Assembly: GCA_003230435.1 (NCBI GenBank)
Contig: QIDW01000288.1
Span: 1-39,783 of the forward strand
Direction of reading: 5' to 3'
Origin: Acidimicrobiia bacterium
Lineage (GTDB): Bacteria; Actinomycetota; Acidimicrobiia; Spongiisociales; ZC4RG35
DNA length: 39,783 bases
Both the position numbers and the translations under genes were made by a program. Below, in pieces: positions 1 through 8,637 of this stretch (positions within the stretch are counted from its first letter, which is position 1; each line of letters begins with the position of its first letter). The notes under the pieces are model-generated. The model did not search any database and was not told the origin of the DNA. It saw only the letters and a program-made list of their open reading frames with translations.

Positions 1-707
1 ACAAAGTCGGCTAGCTCGAGTGGTCCCATTGGATGGTTGGCTCCGAGACGCATGCCTGTGTCAATGTCCTCTTTGGTCGCCACGCCGGTTTCGTACATCC
101 GAACCGCTCCTAGCAAGAACGGGATCAGGAGCATGTTGACCACAAAGCCGGCCCGGTCCTTGGCGCGGATCACGGTCTTTCCAACATTCTCGGCGTATGC
201 CTGAGCCCGGTTCTCCACTTCGGGGTCTGACATCACCGTTGTCACCAACTCGACCAGCGCCATAACCGGCACCGGGTTGAAGAAGTGCAAGCCAACGACA
301 TGATCGGGGCGGCTGGTTGCCGAGGCGATCCTTGTGATAGGGATTGAGGATGTGTTGGAAGCGAGGATGGCATTCGAGTCGGTGACGATCTCGTCGAGGT
401 TGGTGAAGATCCGCTTCTTCAAGTCTTCGTTCTCGGTGGCGGCTTCAACCACGAGTTGGCGGTCGGCCTGATCGGTCAGGTCGGTGGAAAGCGCGATTCT
501 GCTGAGGATCTCGCTCCGTCCTTTCTGATCGAGTTTTCCCCGCTCTACTGCTCTGTCCAGGGAATTCTCGATACGACCGATGGCGGCCTCGGCGGCCTCG
601 GCGTTGATCTCGTGAACGATGATCTCGCTACCGGCTCGGGCACACACTTCGGCGATTCCGGATCCCATGAGACCCCCACCGATAACACCCACACGTTCGA
701 TCGACAT
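1..707 (-). CDS. 3-hydroxybutyryl-CoA dehydrogenase (partial)
   Basis: NAD-dependent oxidation of 3-hydroxyacyl-CoA (butyryl-CoA or beta-oxidation metabolism). The C-terminus runs off the window; about 235 codons are visible. The N-terminus reads MSIERVGVIGGGLMGSGIAE, a Rossmann GxGxMG nucleotide-binding fold with an acidic residue after the second strand (IVHE). The catalytic-histidine region HFFNPVPVMALVE and the substrate-side GFVVNMLLIPFL segment are also visible, as is the start of the C-terminal domain (DTGMRLGANHPMGPLELAD). The ATG at 707 has a GAGGAG ribosome site 8 nt upstream. It is transcribed divergently from leuS across about 100 bp. The family is certain; chain-length preference cannot be read from sequence. 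Confidence 0.93.
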   Translation of the reverse strand, partial: MSIERVGVIGGGLMGSGIAEVCARAGSEIIVHEINAEAAEAAIGRIENSLDRAVERGKLDQKGRSEILSRIALSTDLTDQADRQLVVEAATENEDLKKRIFTNLDEIVTDSNAILASNTSSIPITRIASATSRPDHVVGLHFFNPVPVMALVELVTTVMSDPEVENRAQAYAENVGKTVIRAKDRAGFVVNMLLIPFLLGAVRMYETGVATKEDIDTGMRLGANHPMGPLELADF

Positions 708-809
708 GCAATGGACTCCTCGTTGGTTTGGAGGTCATCATGGTGTGAGGCTCACAGGTTTGCCACTTCGCGGCCAAGGCCGGCATCGGGGTTACCCTCC
801 CGGCTTCAG

Positions 810-3230
810 ATGTCCTACGACCACAAATCCATCGAACTCAAGTGGCAGGAGCGGTGGGAGGCCGAGAAGGTCTTCCAGGTCACAGAAGACGCCTCCAAGC
901 CGAAGTTCTACAACGTCTGCATGTATCCATATCCGTCGGGTGCAATCCACCAGGGTCATGTCAGGAACTACACATACGGTGACCTGCTGACCCGATACAA
1001 GACGATGCAGGGCTTCAACGTCCTCTCGCCGATGGGCTGGGACAGTTTTGGGCTTCCCGCGGAGAACGCCGCAATCGACAGCGGCATTCATCCCAAGATC
1101 AACACCGAGAATCAGATCTCGACGATGTCGACTCAGATCAAGCAGCTTGGATCGATGTACGACTGGAATCGAGAATTCGCATCACATCAGCCCGACTTCT
1201 ATCGCTGGGATCAGTGGTTGTTCCTCGAGCTGTACGAGCGTGGTCTGGCTTACAAGGCCGAGGCGCCCGTCAACTGGTGTCCAAAGGATCAGACAGTGCT
1301 CGCCAACGAGCAGGTAATCGACGGACTCTGCGAGCGTTGCGACACACCGGTCGTCAAGAAGAATCTTGCGCAGTGGTTCTTCAAGATCACTGACTATGCG
1401 GATCGACTGCTCGACGACATCGACAAGTTGGAGCACTGGCCCGACCGCGTCCGCACGATGCAGCGAAACTGGATTGGCCGCTCCGAGGGAGCAGCTTTCA
1501 CTATCAACGTCGACGGAAATGGCTCCTTCGACGTCTTCACGACAAGACCCGACACCGTTTTCGGAATGACCTTCTGCGTACTCGCTCCGGAGCATCCGTT
1601 GGTGGAGTCCCTCATTGCTGGTTCCGAGACCGAGACCGAGGCCAGGGAGTACATCGCTGCATCACAGCGACAGTCCGACATCGAGCGAATGGCTGAGGGT
1701 GACAAGACCGGTGTCTTCACGGGTGCCTTCGCCACTAACCCGGCCAACGGAATCAAGGTGCCGATCTACATCGCCGGCTATGTGCTGATGGGGTATGGGA
1801 CCGGAGCGATCATGGCTGTGCCAGGTCAGGACCAGCGTGACTGGGAGTTCGCCACCAAATACGAGATCGAGATCATCCGCACGGTGCAACCACCGGACGA
1901 GTGGGACGGCGAGGCCTATCTCGATGACGGCCCCACCATCAACTCAGACTTCCTCGACGGCCTCAACCAGATCGAGGCGAAGAGACGGATCATTGACTGG
2001 ATGGACGAAGAGGGGATCGGCGAGGCCACTATTCAGTATCGACTCCGTGACTGGCTGATCTCTCGCCAGCGTTACTGGGGAAGTCCCATTCCAATGGTCA
2101 ACTGCGAAACGTGCGGCCTTGCGCCGGTTCCGAGAGAAGAGCTTCCCGTGCTCCTCCCCTTCATCGATGATTACGTCCCCGAAGGGAAGTCACCGTTGGC
2201 GGCCGATGACGATTTCGTCAACACCACTTGCCCGAGTTGTGACGAGCCGGCGACCCGAGAGACCGACACGATGGACACATTCGTCGACTCCTCCTGGTAC
2301 TACTTCCGATACGCCGATCCTCACAACGGCGAAGCCATTTTCGACCCGGCCAAGCCGGCCTATTGGATGCCCATCGACCAGTACATCGGCGGCATCGAGC
2401 ACGCTGTCCTCCATCTACTCTACGCCCGGTTCATCACCAAAGTTCTGTTCGATATGGGCCTGTCCACGGTTGAGGAGCCTTTCACACGACTGTTCACCCA
2501 GGGGATGATCACCCTCGACGGCGCCAAGATGTCCAAGTCGAAGGGCAATGTGGTCGATCCGGTCGATCTCTTTGCCTCCCACGGTGCAGACTCATTGCGA
2601 CTCTTCCACCTTTTCATGGGCCCCCCCACCGACGACGCCGCCTGGAACCCGAATGGCGTCGACGGGACCCGCCGTTTCCTCGAACGAGTCTGGAAGCTCG
2701 GTTGGGGTGAGGTGGCGTTCGTTGATCGAGAGGAATCCGACGTGGATCGGGAGATTCTCGGCACAGCCCATCGCACCGTGCGCAAGGTGACGGATGACAT
2801 CGAGCGCTTCCACTTCAACACCGCCATCCCAGCTTTGATGATCCTCGCAAACAAGTTGTCTGACTACGCAGCAGATGAGCCCCGGCAGGAGACATATGAC
2901 GAGGCGATCCGGCTCATGCTGTTGTTGCTGTCGCCGATGGCACCGCACATCGCACACGAGCTGTGGGAAATGCGGGGCTACGACACGATGCTCGCCCTGG
3001 AGCCATGGCCCACTTGGGATGAGCAACTGGTCCTCGAGGAGACGGTGACGATGATCGTCCAGGTCAACGGCAAGGTGCGTGCCCGGGTCGAGGTGGCGAC
3101 CGGTATCACCGCCGCGGAAGCAGAGGAGCATGCTTTGGGTCTGGAGAAGATTCGGGGCTGGATCGACGGTCACGAAGTACGCAAGGTGATCGTTCGTCAG
3201 CCAAACCTGGTCAATATCGTCATCGGGTGA
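810..3230 (+). CDS. leuS: leucyl-tRNA synthetase
   Basis: Charges tRNA-Leu with leucine in the cytoplasm; class I enzyme of 806 aa, normal for bacterial LeuRS. Visible motifs are the HIGH-type HQGH near residue 47, the CP1 editing domain with TTRPDTVFGMTF near residue 243, and KMSKS near residue 573. A Cys-rich zinc segment (CETCG...CPSCDEP) and the C-terminal tRNA-binding tail also fit. The open frame extends upstream to 456, but that part overlaps the divergent dehydrogenase gene and matches no LeuRS; MSYDHKSIELKWQ at 810 is the family-like start. In the editing motif the usual VPGHD reads VPGQD; the essential Asp is kept. It overlaps the next gene by 4 nt (GTGA). Confidence 0.96.
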   Translation: MSYDHKSIELKWQERWEAEKVFQVTEDASKPKFYNVCMYPYPSGAIHQGHVRNYTYGDLLTRYKTMQGFNVLSPMGWDSFGLPAENAAIDSGIHPKINTENQISTMSTQIKQLGSMYDWNREFASHQPDFYRWDQWLFLELYERGLAYKAEAPVNWCPKDQTVLANEQVIDGLCERCDTPVVKKNLAQWFFKITDYADRLLDDIDKLEHWPDRVRTMQRNWIGRSEGAAFTINVDGNGSFDVFTTRPDTVFGMTFCVLAPEHPLVESLIAGSETETEAREYIAASQRQSDIERMAEGDKTGVFTGAFATNPANGIKVPIYIAGYVLMGYGTGAIMAVPGQDQRDWEFATKYEIEIIRTVQPPDEWDGEAYLDDGPTINSDFLDGLNQIEAKRRIIDWMDEEGIGEATIQYRLRDWLISRQRYWGSPIPMVNCETCGLAPVPREELPVLLPFIDDYVPEGKSPLAADDDFVNTTCPSCDEPATRETDTMDTFVDSSWYYFRYADPHNGEAIFDPAKPAYWMPIDQYIGGIEHAVLHLLYARFITKVLFDMGLSTVEEPFTRLFTQGMITLDGAKMSKSKGNVVDPVDLFASHGADSLRLFHLFMGPPTDDAAWNPNGVDGTRRFLERVWKLGWGEVAFVDREESDVDREILGTAHRTVRKVTDDIERFHFNTAIPALMILANKLSDYAADEPRQETYDEAIRLMLLLLSPMAPHIAHELWEMRGYDTMLALEPWPTWDEQLVLEETVTMIVQVNGKVRARVEVATGITAAEAEEHALGLEKIRGWIDGHEVRKVIVRQPNLVNIVIG

Positions 3231-3619
3231 ACGCAGGGCGCGTCCTCAGGGAATCAGGTGTGGATACCGACGAGCTGAGGGCTCTCGTCCATCCGGTGCA
3301 GCCTGAGCAAGTGTGGCTGAGATCTGCTTCTCCGTTCATGATGAGGATCTGGGGCTCCGGCATACAGGCCTTGACCGTTCGTCGGTGGATCTTTGTCGAT
3401 CCGAGGGCTCTCAATGGGGATAGGGCGAAACTCGGCATTCTCATCATCCACGAATTGGTCCATGTCCGCCAATGGTCTGATCTCGGCGTTCCCGGCTTCC
3501 TCTGGCGCTATTTGGCGGATTACCTGCGCGGAAGACGCGCCGGTCTGACCCACCGTGACTCCTACCTGGCTATCGATCTCGAGGTGGAGGCACGTGAGAT
3601 TCAGGCACGCTTTCAGTAG
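3227..3619 (+). CDS. small HExxH putative metallopeptidase-like protein (DUF4157-like)
   Basis: A 130-aa protein with a single recognisable motif, HELVHVRQW near residue 77, a zincin HExxH signature. It is followed by a Gly/Tyr/Arg-rich stretch and a late LEVEAREIQ segment whose glutamates could supply a third zinc ligand. The pattern resembles short DUF4157-type proteins. There is no signal peptide or obvious membrane span. It starts with GTG inside the leuS stop codon, so translation is likely coupled to leuS. Substrate and role are unknown. The HExxH motif may be catalytic or only metal-binding. Confidence 0.8.
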   Translation: MNAGRVLRESGVDTDELRALVHPVQPEQVWLRSASPFMMRIWGSGIQALTVRRWIFVDPRALNGDRAKLGILIIHELVHVRQWSDLGVPGFLWRYLADYLRGRRAGLTHRDSYLAIDLEVEAREIQARFQ

Positions 3620-3698
3620 GAACGCTGTCGAGAGGGTTCACATGGGCGGTCGGCTCGGCTAGTTAGACGAGTATGTGGGTGGAGTGGGGAGGCGGTCA

Positions 3699-4229
3699 GT
3701 GAGCCGTGCCGGGGTTGCAGCGGCTGTCGTCGGGACGGCAGTGTTGATTGGTGGGTCACTCGGCTCGCTTGATCGCCCGCAGGCAACAGTCGGCAGCACC
3801 GAGCCAAACGTCGAGACCGCCACGGCGAGCATCGACGTCCATGTCGCGGGGTGGGTGCTCTCGCCAGGGGTAGTTCGCATGGCGCCAGAGTCGATTGTCG
3901 CCGACGCCATCGAGGCGGCCGGCGGTCTTCGTCCTGGGGCGCTGGTTGATCGGATCAACCTCGCCGCCCCGCTCCGCTCAGGTGATCAGATCCTCGTTCC
4001 CGGTCCCGACGCCATGGCCGAGTCATCCGCAGGCGGGCCCCTTGCTCTCAACCGGGCGTCGGCGAAAGATCTCGAGGAACTTCCCGGCGTCGGACCGGTG
4101 CTAGCCGAGCGGATCGTTGCCTACCGGGAGCAGAACGGTCCTTTCATAGAGATAGAGGATTTGCTTCAGGTGGGCGGAATAGGTGAAGCGAAGCTGGCTT
4201 CGATTCGTGATCTGGTCCGTGTCCCTTGA
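3699..4229 (+). CDS. comEA: ComEA-like DNA-binding competence protein
   Basis: DNA receptor of natural transformation, anchored outside the cytoplasmic membrane. An N-terminal hydrophobic anchor (AAAVVGTAVLIGGSLG) is followed by a SLBB domain (VHVAGWVLSPGVV to GDQILVPG). The C-terminal paired helix-hairpin-helix module, LNRASAKDLEELPGVGPVLA and GIGEAKLASIRDLV, is the ComEA signature. The frame opens at GTG 3675, but GTG 3699 has a strong GGGGAGG site about 6 nt upstream, so I prefer 3699 (176 aa). It overlaps comEC by 4 nt. Gene order comEA-comEC is the standard competence pair. Confidence 0.9.
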   Translation: MSRAGVAAAVVGTAVLIGGSLGSLDRPQATVGSTEPNVETATASIDVHVAGWVLSPGVVRMAPESIVADAIEAAGGLRPGALVDRINLAAPLRSGDQILVPGPDAMAESSAGGPLALNRASAKDLEELPGVGPVLAERIVAYREQNGPFIEIEDLLQVGGIGEAKLASIRDLVRVP

Positions 4230-6190
4230 AATCTGACCATCCGGCCCTGCCGCCTCCAGTGTCTCGTCCCTGGATAGCAGTAGCGATCGCCACGTGGATG
4301 ATCACGACGGTGATCGCACAGAATTCGACGCTTGAGCCCCTCGATCCGGGACCCGTCTCGGGTGTTGCGGTGCTGGCCAGTGATCCGGTCGAAGGTCGAT
4401 TTGGGTACTGGGTGGTGGCCGTGACCGAAGATGGCGCGCTTCTTTTCGACATCGACAGCTTCGGTGGATTCGGTCGAGGTGACACGGTCAGCTTCGAAGG
4501 GATGAGTCGGGGGGATCCGGGTCGACGGGGGGTTTACGAGTATCGGGCCCGGGTAAGGGTCACATCGATCTCGCTGGTCTCCGCATCATCCTCGATACCG
4601 TTACGTCTGGGCGACGCCCTACGAAACCGGGTCATGTCCGCTTTGGAGCCGTTCGACGCGGGCCGTGGTCTTCTCGCCGGGTTTCTCATCGGCGACACGT
4701 CCGGGATTGGCGCGCCAGACATCGAGGCGATGCGCCTCGCCGGGTTATCTCATTTTGTCGCAGTCAGCGGGTCAAACGTGGCTCTCTTTCTCGGACTGCT
4801 CGTGTTTGCCGCAGGCCCTCTGGCCCTCGGGCCCAAAAGGCGCGCCCTGGTTGGCTTGATTGGTCTGCCTATCTACGCCGCAGCAACTCGCTTCGAGCCC
4901 TCGGTCATGCGGGCTTCGGTAATGGCTGCAATTGCCCTGGGAGGACGTCTCTTCGGGATCGTTTTGGAAGCTTGGCAACTGCTCTCCCTTGCCGTGATCG
5001 TCCTACTCGTGCTGGATCCTCGACTAACCAGCAGTGCCGGTTTTCAGCTCTCCGTGGCAGCGACTGCCGGAGTGCTCGTTGGGGCGCGATGGCCTTTGAG
5101 TGGTGGCAGGGTGGCTCGAGCCTTGGCTATCACAGTCGGGGCTCAGATCGCCGTGGCCCCTCTCCTCCTCATCCACTTCGGCTCGGTTCCGATGATGTCA
5201 CCACTGGTCAATCTGGTTGCAGCTCCAATCGTCGCTGCTTCGACCTTGATCGGGGCCGTCGGTGTGGCTGGTCCGTCGTTTCTGCTCCACATCGCAGCCT
5301 GGTTGGCCGATCTCGTTCTTCTGTTGGCGAGAGGAGCTGCGATATGGCCACAGCTCGAACCGGTCCCTCTTCTGGTGATCCTTCTGGCAGGGGTTGTCAC
5401 GGTTCGCTTTCCAAGGAGCCGATCGCTGGTCGCCGTTGGCGGTGCAGGGATCGTCGTGGTCCTGGTCCTGGGTGGAGGCTCGCCAGTGCCTGACCCCGGT
5501 GTGATCGTCCTCGATGTCGGCCAGGGCGACGCCATCCTGATTCACGGTGGAGATGACACATACGCCCTTGTCGATGGCGGCCCAGATGCCCTTATTCTTG
5601 CGAACCGGTTGCGCAAGTACGGAGTAGACCGACTTGACCTTGTGGTTCTGACGCACCTCCATGCCGACCACATCGCTGGACTCAGCGGCTTGGTAGGCAA
5701 AGTCTCGCTGGGGCAGGTCTGGATTCGAACCGATCCCCACGTGAGCGCAGAATTGGAGAGGCTGACATCGGCCCTCCGTGACTACGGCGTGCCAGTCGTC
5801 GAACCCCAGGTCGGCGACACGTTTCGCCTGGGGTCCTTGAGGTTGGTGGTGGAGGGGCCTCTGCGAAAGTATGCGTCACCCAACGACCAGTCGCTTGTTC
5901 TCACGGTCCGCGGGTCGGAGCGGACCATGCTTCTTGCGGGTGACATCGAAACGTTGGCACAGGGCGAGCTCTCCTATCTCAGGGCGGATGTGCTCAAGGT
6001 CCCGCACCAGGGCGCTGGGACTTCGGACCCCGAATGGTTGGAGGAGGTGGGTGCCGATCTGGCCGTGATATCCGTTGGGCCCAATCAGTTCGGGCACCCG
6101 GTGGGATGGGTGATAGAGGTCCTCGAAGGGTCGGGAGCCGAAGTGGTGAGAACCGACGAAGTGGGAGACGTTGTGGTTCCCCTCTCCTAA
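4226..6190 (+). CDS. comEC: ComEC/Rec2 DNA-uptake channel with metallo-beta-lactamase domain
   Basis: Inner-membrane channel that imports single-stranded DNA during transformation. The 654-aa protein has an N-terminal membrane and OB-like region, a central multi-helix competence domain (around GLSHFVAVSGSNVALF, the conserved ComEC motif), and a C-terminal metallo-beta-lactamase domain. That domain carries LDVGQGDAILI and the metal site THLHADH near residue 476, with the later LLAGDIE and VPHQG motifs. Start is TTG 4226 overlapping the comEA stop (TTGA); GTG 4259 is an alternative. No pilus or other competence genes are present in the window. Confidence 0.93.
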   Translation: MKSDHPALPPPVSRPWIAVAIATWMITTVIAQNSTLEPLDPGPVSGVAVLASDPVEGRFGYWVVAVTEDGALLFDIDSFGGFGRGDTVSFEGMSRGDPGRRGVYEYRARVRVTSISLVSASSSIPLRLGDALRNRVMSALEPFDAGRGLLAGFLIGDTSGIGAPDIEAMRLAGLSHFVAVSGSNVALFLGLLVFAAGPLALGPKRRALVGLIGLPIYAAATRFEPSVMRASVMAAIALGGRLFGIVLEAWQLLSLAVIVLLVLDPRLTSSAGFQLSVAATAGVLVGARWPLSGGRVARALAITVGAQIAVAPLLLIHFGSVPMMSPLVNLVAAPIVAASTLIGAVGVAGPSFLLHIAAWLADLVLLLARGAAIWPQLEPVPLLVILLAGVVTVRFPRSRSLVAVGGAGIVVVLVLGGGSPVPDPGVIVLDVGQGDAILIHGGDDTYALVDGGPDALILANRLRKYGVDRLDLVVLTHLHADHIAGLSGLVGKVSLGQVWIRTDPHVSAELERLTSALRDYGVPVVEPQVGDTFRLGSLRLVVEGPLRKYASPNDQSLVLTVRGSERTMLLAGDIETLAQGELSYLRADVLKVPHQGAGTSDPEWLEEVGADLAVISVGPNQFGHPVGWVIEVLEGSGAEVVRTDEVGDVVVPLS

Positions 6191-6199
6191 TCTCGGTCC

Positions 6200-7015
6200 A
6201 TGGGCGATGTGCTGACCCTGGGCGACGCAGAACTCCCTCTCGGTGAGGTGACTTACGTGATGGGCGTCATAAATGTCTCTCCCGACTCGAAGAACACCCA
6301 CACTGTTGCCCACTCGATTGATGACGCTCTTCTCATGGCCGACCGCTACCGGACGTGGGGAGCGACACTCATCGACCTCGGAGGCCAGTCGTCACATTTT
6401 GACAATCCGACCATCGAGGCCGCGGACGAGATTTCGAGAACGGTGCCTGTCATCGAGGCCATGGTTGCTGAAGGGCATCTTGTCGCTATTGACACCTGGA
6501 AACCCGAAGTCGCAGAGGTCGCGGTTGCGGCCGGAGCCGTCATCATCAACGACACTGGCGGCCTGGCCGATCCGGCGATGAAGAAAGTGGTGGCCTCGAC
6601 AGGGGCGGCGGTAATCGCCGTTCACATAGAAGGCGCAAACCCACACGACGTCTCAAGCGTCGAGATTCGGAAGGACAAAGCCGAGCACACAGCCGAGCAG
6701 TTCCGTCAGCTTCTTTCCGAGCTCGAGTCGGTTGGTATCGACAACGTGATTATCGACCCCGGGATCGCTCTCAACTATCGGGGCGACTACGAGTCCTACA
6801 CCCAGATGCAGCTAGCTGTGATTGCCCAGTCGGAGCACTTCCACGTGCTCGGCAAACCTGTGCTGATACCCATTCCCCGCAAGAGGGATGGCCACAGGGT
6901 GGCGGCCTACATTGCTCTCGCCCTGGAGCATCGCGCCGACATCATCAGGGTTCACGATGTCGCCATGGCGTGCGACCTCGCGCGGCTTTTTGGTCGTAGC
7001 CAACCGCTACCTTGA
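6200..7015 (+). CDS. dihydropteroate synthase-fold pterin-binding enzyme (divergent)
   Basis: A 271-aa TIM-barrel protein of the DHPS/pterin-binding superfamily. Pterin-pocket features are retained: GVINVSPDS, the Asp of AIDTWKP, the Asn/Asp of INDTGG, the Asp of IIDPGIAL, the Lys of PRKRD and the RVHDV near the C-terminus. The loops that hold pABA and pyrophosphate in true FolP differ: SFSDGG is replaced by SKNTHT, and GESTRPG by GGQSSHFD. It may therefore be a FolP used in folate synthesis, or a relative acting on another second substrate. It sits 9 nt after comEC and 4 nt before holA, in the same transcription direction. No other folate gene is nearby. Confidence 0.75.
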   Translation: MGDVLTLGDAELPLGEVTYVMGVINVSPDSKNTHTVAHSIDDALLMADRYRTWGATLIDLGGQSSHFDNPTIEAADEISRTVPVIEAMVAEGHLVAIDTWKPEVAEVAVAAGAVIINDTGGLADPAMKKVVASTGAAVIAVHIEGANPHDVSSVEIRKDKAEHTAEQFRQLLSELESVGIDNVIIDPGIALNYRGDYESYTQMQLAVIAQSEHFHVLGKPVLIPIPRKRDGHRVAAYIALALEHRADIIRVHDVAMACDLARLFGRSQPLP

Positions 7016-7019
7016 GACC

Positions 7020-8003
7020 GTGTCACTTCTGATCGTCGCAGGTCCTTCCAACGCCGGCCCCGGTGAACGCGAGCAGATGCTCGTGGCAGCCACTGCGCAC
7101 TTTGTCGGGAAAGGGCTCAACCGTGATGACGTGGTGCGTATCGACGTGCCGGGGCGAGGTGCCGGCGAATCCGGAGACGGTGCAGTGCGTTCCGAGCTCG
7201 AGCCGATGATTCCCCTTCTTCAATCGGGGTCGTTGTTCGGTGAAGCTCAGGGTCTGGAACTGATGGACGCCCAGAATCTCCAGAAGGCTGAAGTGGAGAC
7301 GCTCGTCGAGTTGCTCGAAAGTGCCGATCTCGGGCTGGCAGAGGTTGTGCTGGTGGCATCAGGCTCCGTCGGTAAGCGTCTCACGGACCTGGCCAAAAAG
7401 CGCGGAGCCACCGTATCGATCCGCAAGATGTGGGAGCGTCAGGCGGCGCAATGGCTCGACACCGAGGTGAGGAAGCGTGAACTCACCCTGGAGACGGGTG
7501 CCGCTGATGCCCTCCTTCAGAGGTTCGGGAGCGATACCGCCAGCATGGGAAAGGCGCTGGATCAACTAGGGGAAACTCAGGGCAAGATCACCGCTGCTTT
7601 GATTCTCGATCGTTTCAAGAACCGGCCCGATGAGCCCACATGGCATATCACAGACGCCATTGGCAGGGGCGATGTCGGGCTGGCACTGCGTCGTCTCTCC
7701 GACTTCCTGGTTCACGGGCATCCACTTGTTTTTCTGGCGTCGCTGGAAAGTGATCTCAAGAAGCGGTCGTTGGCGGCGGCTGCCCCCGACGAGGCCACCT
7801 TCAAGGAGTGGGTTGGGGCCAGGAGCTCCGATCGTCAGCTTTCCCGGCTTTGGTCTCAGCGAGGGAGAGTGCGAGAGTCGTCACTTCGCCGGGCCCAAGA
7901 GGCTTTGGTAAGAGCCGATCGTACGATGAAAACCATGCCCGAAGAGGTTCATCGAGTGACCCTGGAGCGTCTCACCGTCGCCATGTGCCGCTGGTACGGG
8001 TGA
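7020..8003 (+). CDS. holA: DNA polymerase III delta subunit
   Basis: Clamp-loader delta subunit that opens the beta sliding clamp during replication. The protein is about 327 aa and divergent, but shows the delta-family layout: N-terminal AAA+-like domain beginning LLIVAGPSNAGPGEREQML without a working Walker A, a LETGAADALLQRFGSDTASMGKALDQL segment, then TWHITDAIGRGDVGLALRRLSDFL and a C-terminal helical collar domain. The open frame reaches upstream to 6888 inside the previous gene; GTG 7020, just after that gene's stop at 7015, is the sensible start. It converges with vapC. Confidence 0.85.
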   Translation: MSLLIVAGPSNAGPGEREQMLVAATAHFVGKGLNRDDVVRIDVPGRGAGESGDGAVRSELEPMIPLLQSGSLFGEAQGLELMDAQNLQKAEVETLVELLESADLGLAEVVLVASGSVGKRLTDLAKKRGATVSIRKMWERQAAQWLDTEVRKRELTLETGAADALLQRFGSDTASMGKALDQLGETQGKITAALILDRFKNRPDEPTWHITDAIGRGDVGLALRRLSDFLVHGHPLVFLASLESDLKKRSLAAAAPDEATFKEWVGARSSDRQLSRLWSQRGRVRESSLRRAQEALVRADRTMKTMPEEVHRVTLERLTVAMCRWYG

Positions 8004-8027
8004 CAGGACCCAGCTCAGGGAATCGGG

Positions 8028-8426
8028 TCACAGCCGGAGTTCGAGAAAGCCGGCCGCCGAGAAGTCGCCGTCAAACGCCAAGACGGAGTCGATTCGTGAG
8101 ACGGACATGACCTGGAAGCTGGTGGCGTCGACAAACGAGTATTCCCGCTCGTCGTGACGGCGGAGCCATCTCAGTGCCTGATCCTCGAGGCGTTCGGTCA
8201 CATGTTCGACCGCCAGTCTCTCAGATCTCCCGATCACGTCGAGAAAGGCAATGGCCGAGCCGTGTCCGGCACGACGCCGTAGGAACGTCCATGTCTCGCC
8301 GATCACATGATTTGTCGTGAGCATCGACGGCAAGTCGGGGTCTGCGAGCAATGTCCGGGCCTCTTCGTGACGGTGGTCGCGACGGTTGCGGACAGCGACC
8401 CAAAAGGAGGTGTCAACGAAGATCAC
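8028..8426 (-). CDS. vapC: VapC-type PIN-domain toxin ribonuclease
   Basis: A 132-aa PIN-domain protein, likely an RNase toxin of a type II system. The acidic metal-binding residues are visible: Asp in MIFVDTSFW near residue 5, Glu in HVIGETWTF, Asp in YSFVDATSF, and Asp residues in AFDGDF. It overlaps the upstream antitoxin gene by 4 nt (ATGA), so the pair is co-translated. Its stop lies 24 nt from the holA stop, in convergent orientation. VapC toxins typically cleave specific tRNAs or rRNA, but the target cannot be predicted here. Confidence 0.9.
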   Translation of the reverse strand: MIFVDTSFWVAVRNRRDHRHEEARTLLADPDLPSMLTTNHVIGETWTFLRRRAGHGSAIAFLDVIGRSERLAVEHVTERLEDQALRWLRRHDEREYSFVDATSFQVMSVSRIDSVLAFDGDFSAAGFLELRL

Positions 8427-8632
8427 CTGTAGACAACGTCGTCGATGGGTGAGGGATCGAAATCGTCGATGCCAACCATCTCGGTCAGTGCGTCGGTGCC
8501 ATCCTCCGGAGTGCCGAGGTGGAGACGAACATACCGGCGGATGAGAGCAGCTTTCGACGTGCCCTGTTGTTTGGCTTCAAGCCCCAAAGCGTCGTCGAGA
8601 TCTTCCTCGATCATTATCTGAAGACGTTTCAT
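8423..8632 (-). CDS. vapB: VapB-type ribbon-helix-helix antitoxin
   Basis: A 69-aa partner of the PIN toxin. The N-terminus MKRLQIMIEEDLDDALGLEA followed by GTSKAALIRRYVRLHL is a ribbon-helix-helix (CopG/Arc) DNA-binding fold. The acidic C-terminal tail (IDDFDPSPIDDVVYR) is the kind that wraps and blocks a VapC active site. It precedes vapC with a 4-nt overlap. The family normally represses its own promoter as a complex with the toxin; directly repeated sequence immediately upstream fits such an operator. Confidence 0.9.
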   Translation of the reverse strand: MKRLQIMIEEDLDDALGLEAKQQGTSKAALIRRYVRLHLGTPEDGTDALTEMVGIDDFDPSPIDDVVYR

Positions 8633-8637
8633 GTCTT

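Noticed and set aside
456..809. N-terminal extension of leuS
   Set aside because: It overlaps the divergent dehydrogenase gene and does not match LeuRS N-termini; ATG 810 fits.
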